From: Candidatus Altimarinota bacterium
GTDB lineage: Bacteria > Patescibacteriota > Gracilibacteria > JAUYGZ01
Direction of reading: 5' to 3'
Length of the DNA stretch: 34,822 nt
NCBI GenBank assembly: GCA_029233985.1
Contig: JARGOK010000001.1
Span: 374,274-409,095 of the forward strand
The translations under genes were made by a program, and so were the position numbers. How positions within the stretch are numbered: the stretch's first letter is position 1; each line of letters begins with the position of its first letter. This document shows, one piece after another, positions 8,213-15,693 of the stretch. The notes under the pieces are model-generated. The model was not told the origin of the DNA. It searched no databases and was given only the letters and a program-made list of their open reading frames with translations.

Positions 8213-8341
8213 CCGGAGTCTCCGCAGCTTGGCGAAGGAGGCGCAGCGGAGAAATTTCTTCCACGGTTACTACCCAGATCTCTCCGCTTTATTTCGCTAA
8301 CGCTCCATTTCGGTCAAAATGCCAAAATTTTACTCTTTGTT
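8213..8341 (+). repeat. CTCCGC-type hairpin repeat before the metallo-hydrolase gene
   Basis: TCTCCGC (8219-8225) pairs with GCGGAGA further on, and CTCCGC recurs at about 8281 with TTTCGCTAACGCTCC after it. The GC-rich, TTCGC-containing style is like the blocks at 490-585 and 31203-31300. The frame through this block is open, which explains why the neighbouring gene can appear to start further upstream. Confidence 0.35.
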
Positions 8342-9196
8342 ATGAAATTCGAACTCCGCTTTTATTATTTCGCCCTGGCAGTCCTTCTCCTCTGTGCTTT
8401 CTTTGCAGACCTTAGCTGGCCACTCCCTGGAGAATTGGAGGTCGCGTTTTTGGATATTGGACAGGGTGATAGCATCTTGATTACTACCCCACACAAGCGA
8501 AGGATATTGATTGACGGTGGACCTGGTGTGACTGTCTTAGAACGACTAGGCGAAGAAACGAGTCACTGGCTTAGCAAAATTGATCTTCTTATGATCACCC
8601 ACCCAGATCTCGACCACCTGGAAGGATTACTGGAGGTAGTGGACCGATATAAAGTGGAGGGAGTACTGATGACCGGTGTCATCCATGGCTCTTCTCTCTA
8701 CCGTGCTTTCCTCGAGCGGCTGAATCAATACGACATCACCCCACTCATTGTGAATCCAGAGGAAGATTGGCTCCTGGATGAAGGCGTTACCTTTGATATC
8801 ATATGGCCAAAAGCAAATGTGGCCATGCAGCATCAGGACAATATGAATAACACTTCCATCGTGGCAATGCTTCGCTATGGAGACACCAGCATGCTTCTTC
8901 CAGGCGATGCAGAGAAAGACGAAGAACATGCCATTTTGCTAACAGACTATGCGATCACCTCTGAGTTCTTGAAAATAGGACATCACGGGTCGACGACAAG
9001 CAGCAATCCTGATTTTTTGCGAGCAGTGAATCCAGAAAGAGGTGTCATTATTGCAGGAAGAGATAATCAATTCAACCACCCCCATCTGGAGCGTGTGTTG
9101 AATCTGGATGAGAGAAATATTGAATGGCTGAGCACAAAGAAATTGGGAACGATTGTGGTCAGGAGTGACGGTGATAGCTGGGAGACGGCCGACTAG
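8342..9196 (+). CDS. membrane-anchored ComEC/Rec2-type metallo-beta-lactamase protein
   Basis: A stand-alone version (285 residues) of the MBL domain normally found at the C-terminus of the DNA-uptake channel ComEC. A single N-terminal membrane anchor (about 7-24) is followed by the MBL start (EVAFLDIGQGDSILI). The metal-binding motif ITHPDLDHLEGL follows (H87, D89, D91, H92), then LLPGDAE and KIGHHGSTTS. The domain should face the cell exterior. Related proteins are proposed hydrolases of nucleic acid or phosphodiesters. The ATG at 8342 is preferred over an upstream open start at 8201, because the extra 47 residues come from a repeat. No ComEC channel domain or other competence genes are adjacent. 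Confidence 0.88.
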   Translation: MKFELRFYYFALAVLLLCAFFADLSWPLPGELEVAFLDIGQGDSILITTPHKRRILIDGGPGVTVLERLGEETSHWLSKIDLLMITHPDLDHLEGLLEVVDRYKVEGVLMTGVIHGSSLYRAFLERLNQYDITPLIVNPEEDWLLDEGVTFDIIWPKANVAMQHQDNMNNTSIVAMLRYGDTSMLLPGDAEKDEEHAILLTDYAITSEFLKIGHHGSTTSSNPDFLRAVNPERGVIIAGRDNQFNHPHLERVLNLDERNIEWLSTKKLGTIVVRSDGDSWETAD

Positions 9197-9209
9197 AGCA
9201 CAAACCAAA

Positions 9210-10304
9210 CTAAGCTGAATGCAAGAAATTCGTCACATCTCCATCCTTCATAACATACTCCTTCCCTTCAGAACGGAGCTTTCCTTTGTCGCGACACCCA
9301 GACTCACCAGCAAATTCGACATAGTCCGAGAAGGCGCAGACCTCAGCTCTGATGAACCCTTTTTCAAAATCAGTATGGATAACTCCTGCTGCTTGTGGAG
9401 CGGTATACCCCTTCTTTATTGTCCAGGCACGCACTTCCTTTTCTCCAGCGGTGAAGTATGTCTGAAGTCCGAGAAGATCGTATGAACCACGAATCAGAGG
9501 ATTGAGCGTGCTTTCCTGAAGACCTAGGTCTTCGAGGAACATTTGAGACTCTTCTTCATCGAGCTCATTAAGCTCTTCTTCGACACGAGCAGAAACTGGA
9601 ACCACAATGGATGTCATATCCAAGCCCATTTTTTCTTGAAGATCCTTAACATTAGCTCCTGCGACTTGATCCTCAGCGAGATTTGCAGCGTACATAATAG
9701 GCTTGTTTGTCAGCAAATGAAGGTCTTTGAGGAGAAGTCGCTCTTCGTCAGTCAACAGGATGTCGATCACAAGTTTTTCTTCAGAGAGTCCTTCTAAGAC
9801 TCTCTCTGTCACCTCCAAAGCAATTTTTGCGTCTTTGTCAGGAGACCTGCTCTTCTTTTTCAATTCGTTTACTCTTTTCTCTACTGTGTCGAGATCCGCA
9901 AGGATCAGCTCCGTATTAATCACCTCGATATCACTTTTTGGATCAACGACCTCACTTACATGCTGAATATCACCGTTTTCGAAAACTCGTACAACCTGAA
10001 GAATGGCATCACATTGTCGGATATTCGAAAGAAACTTGTTTCCCAGGCCTTCTCCCGAAGACGCCCCCTTCACCAAACCAGCAATATCGACGAACTCGAT
10101 AACAGTTGGGAGAGTTTTTTGAGGTTTTACAATGGCTTCGAGCTGCTTGAGACGAGGGTCTGGAACGGTCACCAATCCAACATTTGGCTCTATCGTACAA
10201 AAGGGGTAATTGGCCATTTCAGCCCCTTTTGATCTGGTCAAAGCGTTGAAGAGGGTTGATTTTCCGACATTTGGAAGACCGACGATACCTATTTGGAGAC
10301 CCAT
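9210..10304 (-). CDS. ychF: ribosome-binding ATPase YchF (OBG family)
   Basis: YchF is a TRAFAC-class P-loop protein that binds ribosomes and prefers ATP over GTP. The 364 residues have G1 GLPNVGKST (residues 8-16), the G3 region DIAGLVKGASSGEGLGNKFL, the NxxE specificity motif typical of YchF (NLAEDQ) in place of NKxD, a coiled-coil insertion (about 130-190), and a C-terminal TGS domain. Length is normal. It is convergent with the MBL gene (13 bases between stops). The upstream sequence (10312-10334) contains TATAAT on the minus strand only about 10 bases before the ATG, so the transcript may be nearly leaderless. Confidence 0.97.
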   Translation of the reverse strand: MGLQIGIVGLPNVGKSTLFNALTRSKGAEMANYPFCTIEPNVGLVTVPDPRLKQLEAIVKPQKTLPTVIEFVDIAGLVKGASSGEGLGNKFLSNIRQCDAILQVVRVFENGDIQHVSEVVDPKSDIEVINTELILADLDTVEKRVNELKKKSRSPDKDAKIALEVTERVLEGLSEEKLVIDILLTDEERLLLKDLHLLTNKPIMYAANLAEDQVAGANVKDLQEKMGLDMTSIVVPVSARVEEELNELDEEESQMFLEDLGLQESTLNPLIRGSYDLLGLQTYFTAGEKEVRAWTIKKGYTAPQAAGVIHTDFEKGFIRAEVCAFSDYVEFAGESGCRDKGKLRSEGKEYVMKDGDVTNFLHSA

Positions 10305-10539
10305 GGGAAGAGGATTATAAGGATGCTAAAGATTCTAAGGATTGGGAAGGATTGCAATGAATTCACCCGTAAGGACGTCGATTTATCGCGTCTGCTTAGG
10401 ATTGCTGGAAGGAGAGGAATATTTTCACCGGTTTTCCATCACCAGGACCGTCCACAGGAGGACCATAATCGCGGAGGATATTCATCCCCCTCTAGGGTCT
10501 TTATTGTTTCTAGACCCAAAACATTATACACCGTCTGCA

Positions 10540-11742
10540 CTACCAGGAAAGCTCCATTATTTCACGGAGGAGACTGCGGTCCTTGAGGGCTTTTTCAAAG
10601 AAAGGTATGAGTGCACTGATTTGATCAGGAAGAATATGAAAGGTGTGCACATGCTGAATTTGACTTTTTTGGATTCTTTGTAGCTCTGAATCACTTTCCT
10701 TTGCTGGAATGGTCCGACCCGGAATCCTTCCTGTGGCTGCTGAAAAGTACTCAGCATTGTCCTGGGAAGTCATATTTTTTATAAACTCCCAGGCGAGGTT
10801 TGGACTCTTTGAATAGAGTGAAACCCCTACTGCAACGTACTTCCCAAGGTATTTTGGCTTTTCTTCACTAAACTGTGGAAATGACGCTACTCCAATATCT
10901 GCTTTTTTGGTATGTCTGAGGTTTTGGTTCCGGAGATCTTCTCCCATGAAACCAATTTGGTCATATACTGGTGAAAAACCAGCGATAGCCGCAACTTTTT
11001 TTCGCGCAAAGCTCTCTCGCTCTTTTTCTGGGTACTTGTCCCCCAAATTTGAGCTCCAGTTGTAATACTCATCGATCGGGTATCCAAACCTTAGAAAAAA
11101 TTCAAGAGCATCATAAGCTTCGTTTGAAGTTTTTCCAGAAAGGATCACGTTTTTTTGAACAAAAAGTGCCCGGATGATATCCCATGCAGAGTGGAGATTG
11201 TCCAATCGTCCCATTGCCATTCCAGGAATTGAAATCTCAGCCGTTTGTTTTGCGAAACCATGCCAGTTTTTTTGAATCCCTTCAGGGTAGTAGTTTTTAT
11301 TATAGTAGAGCACTAGTGTATCTGCCCAAAGAGGGAGACCATAAAGGAGCCCATTATCGACCAGATCTTGCTGGACAAAGTCGGCAAAGCCATTTGCAGC
11401 CTCAGCATTGGTCGCGAGCAAATGCTGCTTGTAGTATTCTCGATCATGATCCTGAAAAAGAAGCACATCTGGCCCCTTGCCTCTTTCAAGTTGTTGGCGG
11501 AGGATACTATCGTACTCTTGAAAGTTGGAGAATTGTTTGTATTCCACTTCAGAATTCGGGTATTTTTTTTGAAAAGACTGTATAATAGGATCGTAGACTT
11601 CAGGGAGATCGTAAACCCCCCAAAGCCTCAAAACCTGAGGTCCAGTGCTCTCTGTATCTGTTTGGCGAATGTCTTCTGGCTCGGAAGTCAGCACCACAAA
11701 AGCCAAGGTGATGATAATGATAAAACCCAAGAGTCTTCTCAT
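10540..11742 (-). CDS. extracellular solute-binding protein, family 1 (sugar type)
   Basis: A 400-residue periplasmic-binding-protein fold of the MalE/UgpB class. After an N-terminal hydrophobic segment (about 3-19, LLGFIIIITLAFVVL) comes the classic opening LRLWGVYD and IIQSFQKKYPNSEVEY. GPDVLLFQDH and LYGLPLWADTLVLYYNK follow, then the C-terminal lobe with AWEFIKNMTSQDNAEYF. No lipobox cysteine is seen after the hydrophobic segment, so it is likely membrane-anchored through an uncleaved signal. No permease or ATPase subunits lie next to it, so it is an orphan. Ligand unknown, sugars or oligosaccharides likely by family. The stop is TAG. Confidence 0.88.
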   Translation of the reverse strand: MRRLLGFIIIITLAFVVLTSEPEDIRQTDTESTGPQVLRLWGVYDLPEVYDPIIQSFQKKYPNSEVEYKQFSNFQEYDSILRQQLERGKGPDVLLFQDHDREYYKQHLLATNAEAANGFADFVQQDLVDNGLLYGLPLWADTLVLYYNKNYYPEGIQKNWHGFAKQTAEISIPGMAMGRLDNLHSAWDIIRALFVQKNVILSGKTSNEAYDALEFFLRFGYPIDEYYNWSSNLGDKYPEKERESFARKKVAAIAGFSPVYDQIGFMGEDLRNQNLRHTKKADIGVASFPQFSEEKPKYLGKYVAVGVSLYSKSPNLAWEFIKNMTSQDNAEYFSAATGRIPGRTIPAKESDSELQRIQKSQIQHVHTFHILPDQISALIPFFEKALKDRSLLREIMELSW

Positions 11743-11830
11743 AGCGATGAATAATTTTCTTCGAGTTAGTCGATATTTATGTTAGCGTACTTCTGCTGAA
11801 AAAACAGTGTATCTTTAATTGTTGATCTCT

Positions 11831-14506
11831 ATGGCTGGAAAAAAGAAAGGGTCTTCGGACGCTGATGACAAGAAAAAAGCAGCTCAGGCTGCGCAAGATG
11901 AAGGAAATAATGATGTCGCAACACCTCGAAATGTGGATGCCATTATTCCTCGGAATATACGCTCAGAAATGGAAGAGAGTTATTTGACCTATGCCATGAG
12001 TGTGATCGTAATGCGGGCGCTGCCTGATGTACGAGATGGAATGAAGCCAGTTCATCGACGTGTACTCTATGCGATGCACGCGACAGGACTGAGTTCTTCA
12101 GCGAAATTTAAAAAGAGTGCGACAGTGGTGGGAGAAGTGATCGGTAAGTACCATCCCCATGGAGATAGTGCTGTATACGATACTATGGTGAGAATGGCTC
12201 AAGACTTTTCGCTTCGATACCCTCTCGTAAATGGACAAGGGAACTTTGGGAGTATTGATGGGGATAGTGCTGCTGCGATGAGGTATACAGAGGCCAAAAT
12301 GACAAAATTGGCAGATGTAATGATGATGGATATTGAAAAAAATACTGTTGATTTTAGAGATAATTATGATGGAAACCATCAAGAACCTGTTGTTTTGCCA
12401 GCAAGGGTTCCTCAACTCCTTTTAAATGGAACCGTAGGAATCGCTGTAGGAATGGCAACGAATATTCCTCCACACAATTTAAATGAAGTTATTGATGGAA
12501 CGGCTCATTTGATAGACAACCCAGAAGCAACTCTCGATGACCTGATGAAGTTTGTTAAGGGTCCTGACTTCCCTACTGGTGCGATTATTTATGACAAAGA
12601 AGCTATTAAAACAATGTACGCAACAGGAAGAGGAGGGATTGTGGTGCGTGCGAAATCAGCTATTGAAGAAATGAAAGGAAACCGAATGAGAATTGTGATT
12701 AGTGAAATTCCTTATCAAGTCAATAAAGCGAACTTGATCATGAAGATTGCAAATCTTGTTCGTGACAAAAAGATCCAAGGGATTAGCGATCTAAGAGATG
12801 AATCTGATCGAAAAGACAAGGTCCGTATTGTGATTGAGCTGAAGAAGGATGCCTTTCCAAAAAAGGTTCTGAACCAACTTTTTAAGCACACCAATCTGCA
12901 AACGAGCTTTAATATGAACATGATCGCTCTCGTGGATGGTATCCAACCTCAACTATTAACACTAAAGGCTTGTCTTCAGCACTTTATCACGCATAGACAA
13001 GTGGTCGTTCGACGAAGAACACAGTTTGAACTCGATAAAGCTCTTGCCAGAGCTCATATCCTAGAAGGACTAAAGAAGGCCTTGGACCATATTGATGAAA
13101 TCATTAAAGTTATCAAAAAATCTGCTCATCGTGATGATGCTCGAGTAAACTTGATGAAAAAATGGGACTTTAGCGAGCTTCAGGCAAATGCAATCCTCGA
13201 CATGCGTCTTCAGACTCTTGCTGGATTAGAATCAAAGAAAATTGAAGATGAACTCAAAGAGAAGCAAAAACTCATCAAAGAGCTCGAGGAAATCTTAGGA
13301 AGTGAAAAGCTTATTCTCTCAATAATAAAGGACGAACTGACAGAAATGCGAGAGAAATTTGGTGATGATCGTCGCACTGAAGTGATTCCGCAAGGTCTTG
13401 GAAAGCTGTCATCTCTGGATACTGTTCCAAACAAGCCAATGATTGTTGCGCTAACCAAACAAAACTACATCAAACGAATGGAGCCAAGCTCATTCCGATC
13501 TCAACGAAGAGGAGGAAAAGGAATTATTGGCTCTAAGACGAAAGATGAAGATGAAATTATCGAACTCGTCTACGCGAGAAATCATGATAGCGTACTGTAC
13601 TTTACCAACATGGGACGTGTCTTTAAGCTCCCAGTCTTTGAGATCCCTAAAGCCAGTAAAACAGCTCGAGGAAGTGCTATAGTGAACATATTAAACCTCA
13701 AACCAGACGAAAAAGTTTCGACCATGATGATCAGTAACGACAACCCGAATGAGGATGCTTACCTCATTATGGCGACGTCTTTTGGAACAGTAAAGAAAAC
13801 AGCTCTTCTTGATTTTCAAAAGGTCAGAAAGAGTGGAATGATTGCTATCAAGCTCGTAGAGGGAGACCAGCTCAACTGGGTCCATGAAGTTCAGTTTAAA
13901 GACCAAGTGATGATGGTGACAAAAAATGGTGCTGGAATCCGCTTTCAACAAACTGAAGTACGTCCTATGGGAAGAGCATCTCGTGGAGTACGAGGAATTC
14001 GATTAAAAGAGAAAGATGTGGTCGTGGATATGGGAATAGTGGCTGAAGAAGATAAAGATCAGCTCCTTGTTATCATGGAGAATGGATTGGGGAAAGCTAC
14101 GAATGTAAAACAGTACCGTCTACAAAGTAGAGGAGGAAGTGGAGTCAAGACCGCAAGCTTAAATGCTAAAACAGGGAAACTTGTCTCTGGAAAAGTTATC
14201 CAAGCTCAACGAGAAGCTGATGTCATCATCATCTCGAAAAATGGTCAGACCATTCGTCTCAATGTTGCTGAAGTACCTAAACAAGGTCGAAACACCCAAG
14301 GTGTGTACCTGATGAGAATGCCAAAGGGAGATTTTGTGGCTTCAGTATCGATGATCCCCCACCTTACGAAGGAACTCGAACAAGGAATCGAGGCGATTAA
14401 AGCCGAAGTCTTGGAAGTGATTGCTGAAGAGAATGGGCAGATGAAAATGGACATGGGAAAAACGAAGAAAAAAAATGTAAAGAAGAGTGCTGTGACGAAG
14501 AAGTAA
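11831..14506 (+). CDS. gyrA: DNA gyrase subunit A
   Basis: GyrA is the breakage-reunion subunit of DNA gyrase. The 891-residue protein has the winged-helix core with the quinolone-determining region in its usual form ([11 protein letters not shown], Ser and Asp both present) and the catalytic Tyr in [10 protein letters not shown]. The C-terminal pinwheel has a canonical GyrA box QRRGGKG, which marks it as gyrase rather than ParC. The N-terminus (about 1-35) is a Lys/Ala/Asp-rich extension and the C-terminal tail is Lys-rich. The ATG at 11831 is preferred over a TTG 12 bases upstream. It is divergent from the solute-binding protein. No gyrB is in the window. Confidence 0.97.
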   Translation: MAGKKKGSSDADDKKKAAQAAQDEGNNDVATPRNVDAIIPRNIRSEMEESYLTYAMSVIVMRALPDVRDGMKPVHRRVLYAMHATGLSSSAKFKKSATVVGEVIGKYHPHGDSAVYDTMVRMAQDFSLRYPLVNGQGNFGSIDGDSAAAMRYTEAKMTKLADVMMMDIEKNTVDFRDNYDGNHQEPVVLPARVPQLLLNGTVGIAVGMATNIPPHNLNEVIDGTAHLIDNPEATLDDLMKFVKGPDFPTGAIIYDKEAIKTMYATGRGGIVVRAKSAIEEMKGNRMRIVISEIPYQVNKANLIMKIANLVRDKKIQGISDLRDESDRKDKVRIVIELKKDAFPKKVLNQLFKHTNLQTSFNMNMIALVDGIQPQLLTLKACLQHFITHRQVVVRRRTQFELDKALARAHILEGLKKALDHIDEIIKVIKKSAHRDDARVNLMKKWDFSELQANAILDMRLQTLAGLESKKIEDELKEKQKLIKELEEILGSEKLILSIIKDELTEMREKFGDDRRTEVIPQGLGKLSSLDTVPNKPMIVALTKQNYIKRMEPSSFRSQRRGGKGIIGSKTKDEDEIIELVYARNHDSVLYFTNMGRVFKLPVFEIPKASKTARGSAIVNILNLKPDEKVSTMMISNDNPNEDAYLIMATSFGTVKKTALLDFQKVRKSGMIAIKLVEGDQLNWVHEVQFKDQVMMVTKNGAGIRFQQTEVRPMGRASRGVRGIRLKEKDVVVDMGIVAEEDKDQLLVIMENGLGKATNVKQYRLQSRGGSGVKTASLNAKTGKLVSGKVIQAQREADVIIISKNGQTIRLNVAEVPKQGRNTQGVYLMRMPKGDFVASVSMIPHLTKELEQGIEAIKAEVLEVIAEENGQMKMDMGKTKKKNVKKSAVTKK

Positions 14507-14655
14507 GTGCTTGCGAAAAAATATGGACTAAGATTAGACCTAATCCCTAGTCCCTTATCCTCTACGGGCGGATCTGCTTCTGGAGGAAAAAGAAAAACCA
14601 CGCAGAGAACAGAAAAGCTTCAGTGATGAACTGGAGCTTTTTTTGGTAGATTTTC

Positions 14656-14755
14656 AGCCCCCTAATACCTTAAATGGGGCAAAAATGCTGTTTGATCTGC
14701 ACCTGAAGAGGTTTTTTCGTCTTTCTTCCCTTTTAAGATGCCGGAGTCAAAGAGC
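14656..14755 (+). repeat. palindromic intergenic element, copy 2
   Basis: The left arm is CCCCCTAATACCTTAAATGG and the right arm CCCTTTTAAGATGCCGGAGT, with a spacer containing CTGAAGAGGTTTTTT. The left arm, right arm and T-run match copy 1, and the GAAGAGGTTTTT segment matches copy 3. Confidence 0.65.
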
Positions 14756-14824
14756 AGCAGTATGGGCATCACAATCCACTTACCACACAACAACATATTA
14801 TTCTATTCTGTCTAGAGCTTCGCC

Positions 14825-14853
14825 TTGCATGATGTCGTTTTAAAGAGTATATT
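14825..14853 (+). promoter_or_regulatory. possible promoter of the non-coding RNA unit
   Basis: TTGCAT (14825-14830) and TATATT (14848-14853, 5 of 6 consensus matches) are separated by exactly 17 bases. Transcription would start near 14860, in a region without a downstream plus-strand protein gene. Confidence 0.45.
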
Positions 14854-14859
14854 TATATG

Positions 14860-15465
14860 AAAACTTCTTGTAAGGGGTTTTCACTGGCCGGAGGATTTCA
14901 TAGGTCCAAAGAGCCAAAAAGATAAAAATAAAAACAAAAACAAGTCTGGGGCGCGTTCGTCTCAGCACCCAGCCTCCCTAGTGAGGCTGGGTTTACCCCT
15001 TCGGGGGTGAGGATAGATCTTTGACACCAGCGAAGGCAAAAGGATGGGAAAGCGAGCATGGTGATCCGTCATCTACTAGCTTCTTGTCAACAAACATTCC
15101 AAATACTCACTGTGTAGGGATCTCGAGGGATTCGACCAACGAGTGAAAAATCTTTTCTTTTTGGACATGTAAGCTTACTTCTTTCCCAATCTTTTGCTTT
15201 TGCGAGCGATTCAAAAGCCTCGTTTCACGAGGATTTGACCCTTTTGAGTCCAAACAACCTAATGGCCTTACTCTCGGGCGTTTGTAATGAACAATCTTGG
15301 GTGGGCAACGGTCAGGGTAAGACCTAAACTACCTGAGTGAAATGCAAACAAAAACAAAAACAAAGAGCTGGTCCCTTTGTACTAAACAAACAAATCTACG
15401 GTTACTGTACTTTACCTTAGCCGACACTAGATTTTCTGTCCCCGCAGCAATGCGGGGCTTTTTTT
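14860..15465 (+). ncRNA. candidate structured non-coding RNA of about 600 nt, family not identified
   Basis: A plausible promoter, strong stems and a perfect intrinsic terminator bound a stretch with no protein frame. Stem A: CCCAGCCTC/GAGGCTGGG, 9 bp (14968-14991). Stem B: ACCCC-TTCG-GGGGT, a UUCG tetraloop (14995-15008). Stem C: a 10-bp helix GATTCAAAAG/CTTTTGAGTC (15208-15250) enclosing hairpin CCTCG/CGAGG and an 8-nt bulge. Stem D: a possible pseudoknot GGTC/GACC with AGG/CCT (about 15310-15334). The A-rich tracts near 14926-14944 and 15346-15364 are near-identical. The terminator proves nothing about gyrA readthrough, since gyrA ends 930 bases before it. I looked for tmRNA, RNase P, SRP and 6S hallmarks and found no complete match. 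Exact ends are inferred. Confidence 0.45.
15440..15465 (+). terminator. strong intrinsic terminator
   Basis: CCCCGCA and TGCGGGG form a 7-bp GC-rich stem closed by a GCAA tetraloop (GNRA type), followed by C and seven T on the plus strand. No plus-strand protein gene lies immediately before it, so it most likely ends the non-coding transcript. Confidence 0.85.
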
Positions 15466-15478
15466 ATGGGCAATTCTT

Positions 15479-15575
15479 AAGGAACCCCTAGGAACCATAC
15501 AGTGTGATTCGCATGTGAAGAGGTTTTTGGGAGTGTCTCCTCTTTTATGGAGCGGGGTCCAAGAATCCACATATC
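15479..15575 (+). repeat. palindromic intergenic element, copy 3
   Basis: This copy has a degenerate left arm (GGAACCCCTAGGAACC), the shared segment GTGAAGAGGTTTTT as in copy 2, and GTGTCTCCTCTTTTATGG then GCGGGGTCCAAGAATCC, like the right arm of copy 1. Confidence 0.55.
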
Positions 15576-15579
15576 CGTA

Positions 15580-15693
15580 GGCGAGAATCGAATTTCTCAC
15601 CGGTGTGGCTCACCACCCGAAATATTCATTACAGGCGGTGAACTAAATTCTCTTCAGGAGATATGAACCAACCGGAGCCACTAAGGTGTTCAC
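15580..15693. repeat. multi-stem structured segment at the 3' end of the VirB6-like gene
   Basis: The hairpin GGCGAGAA/TTCTCACC (15580-15601) has one mismatch. Further pairings are GTGGCTC (15605-15611) with GAGCCAC (15675-15681), and GTGAAC (15638-15643) with GTTCAC (15688-15693). The last arm overlaps the stop codon of the minus-strand gene. This may be a 3'-end structure of that transcript. No T-tract follows. Confidence 0.45.

Larger units (their letters stand above)
14507..15689. other. 1.2-kb region without protein genes
   Basis: This is the longest gap in the window, between the convergent gyrA and VirB6-like genes. It holds two copies of the palindromic element (14656-14755, 15479-15575) and an imperfect hairpin GGACTA/GATTAG...TAGTCC (14525-14553) just after gyrA. 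It also holds a putative RNA transcription unit (14825-15465) and stem-forming sequence (15580-15693) next to the VirB6-like stop. Confidence 0.7.

Noticed and set aside
15295-15320. T-box antiterminator (GGGTGGGCAACGG resembles GGGTGGCAACGCGG)
   Set aside because: No aminoacyl-tRNA synthetase or amino-acid gene follows on the plus strand. The next gene is convergent.
15117-15465. Complete one-piece tmRNA gene beginning at GGGATCTCGAGGGATTCGAC
   Set aside because: The 5' pattern fits, but no T-arm and no AGATCCC acceptor strand with CCA follow. The distance to the tag-like frame is also too long.
14945-15465. RNase P RNA
   Set aside because: GAGGATAGATC only weakly resembles the GAGGAAAGTCC core, and the ACAGAA-type region and other conserved cores are absent.
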